NCBI RefSeq assembly: GCF_902506165.1
Contig: NZ_LR733817.1
Coordinates: forward strand, 620,001-684,000
Direction: 5' to 3'
Length of the DNA: 64,000 bases
DNA from: Bosea sp. 29B
GTDB taxonomy: Bacteria; Pseudomonadota; Alphaproteobacteria; Rhizobiales; Beijerinckiaceae
Below the pieces are notes generated by a model, which saw nothing but the letters and a program-made list of their open reading frames with translations, was not told the DNA's origin and ran no database searches. Position 1 is the stretch's first letter; every line of letters begins with the position of its first letter. Both the position numbers and the translations under genes were made by a program. Shown in pieces: positions 63,785 to 64,000 of this stretch.

Positions 63785-64000
63785 ATGCGTCCCGCGACGA
63801 GGCTTGCGCTGCTGGCCGGCTGGCTCGGCTATGTACTCATCCCCTGGTATCTGCCCGAGGGGATGAGCCTTTCCGGCTATCCGTTCGGCAAGTCCGGCAC
63901 GGCGCTGGCGCTCGTGCTCTCGGGGGCGGCACCCTGGCTCCTGCCGGTCGGCATCGCCCTTCTCCTTGCCAGCCTGCTCGCCTTCCGCCAGGAGAATGCC
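63785..64000 (+). CDS. ABC importer permease, start only (cut by window edge)
   Basis: 72 residues from ATG 63785 run to the window end. Two hydrophobic segments are visible (LALLAGWLGYVLIPWYL and LLPVGIALLLASLLAF). It lies 56 bp after the binding protein on the same strand, so it is most likely the AfuB/FbpB-type permease of the same system. The family cannot be confirmed from this fragment. Confidence 0.75.
   Translation, partial: MRPATRLALLAGWLGYVLIPWYLPEGMSLSGYPFGKSGTALALVLSGAAPWLLPVGIALLLASLLAFRQENA

Overview
The window is about 64 kb of GC-rich chromosome from an alphaproteobacterium of the order Hyphomicrobiales (Rhizobiales), most like Bosea or a close relative. The evidence is the zapE-mdh-sucCDAB-lpdA order, a Fur-family Irr regulator with a heme-type Cys-Pro motif and ICE-type operators, a bacterial homospermidine synthase, an Omp19/Inh-type lipoprotein, and several palindromic intergenic repeats typical of this order. 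The genus is an inference from gene content; no 16S gene is present.

Layout. 1-2.3 kb: a truncated FAD-linked oxidase and a cytosine-deaminase-like amidohydrolase. 2.5-4.3 kb: folD and a methyltransferase. 4.4-16.3 kb (minus strand): a TCA-cycle block (zapE, tetR, mdh, sucC, sucD, sucA, sucB, a small membrane protein, a VOC protein, lpdA). 16.4-22 kb: a LysR/LysE divergent pair, GNAT, Omp19-like lipoprotein, RidA and OpgG. 22-30.4 kb: polyamine genes, namely an ornithine-type decarboxylase behind a long structured leader and homospermidine synthase. Between them sits a Ugp-like ABC importer without an ATPase gene, followed by a GpdQ-type phosphodiesterase. 30.4-36 kb: a secreted protein, an unknown protein, asd, a DMT exporter and an esterase. 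35.5-39.4 kb: a TetR repressor divergent from an EmrAB-type efflux pair with two palindromic operators. 39.5-41 kb: an iron module (irr, bfd, bfr) with two ICE-like boxes. 41-44 kb: MOSC, double cold-shock protein, carbonic anhydrase, DUF167, YggT and tRNA-Ala(CGC).

44.1-48.2 kb looks like a degenerate integrated element. It begins at the 3' end of tRNA-Ala, holds tiny overlapping phage-like genes and a classical autotransporter, and ends at a 17-bp near-copy of the tRNA end. 48.3-52.6 kb has a LysR gene, a Tat-exported amidohydrolase and small envelope proteins.

52.8-64 kb is a myo-inositol locus. iolR, a fused iolC-aldolase, iolD, iolE, iolB and one unknown gene run leftward. An SDR, iolG, an inositol-monophosphatase-family enzyme and an AfuA-like binding protein with its permease run rightward. 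A GGAA-N6-TTCC palindrome lies in the shared promoter region. Placing a phosphatase and a sugar-phosphate-type importer in an inositol operon suggests that the locus takes up inositol phosphates. This is the most interesting functional hypothesis in the window.
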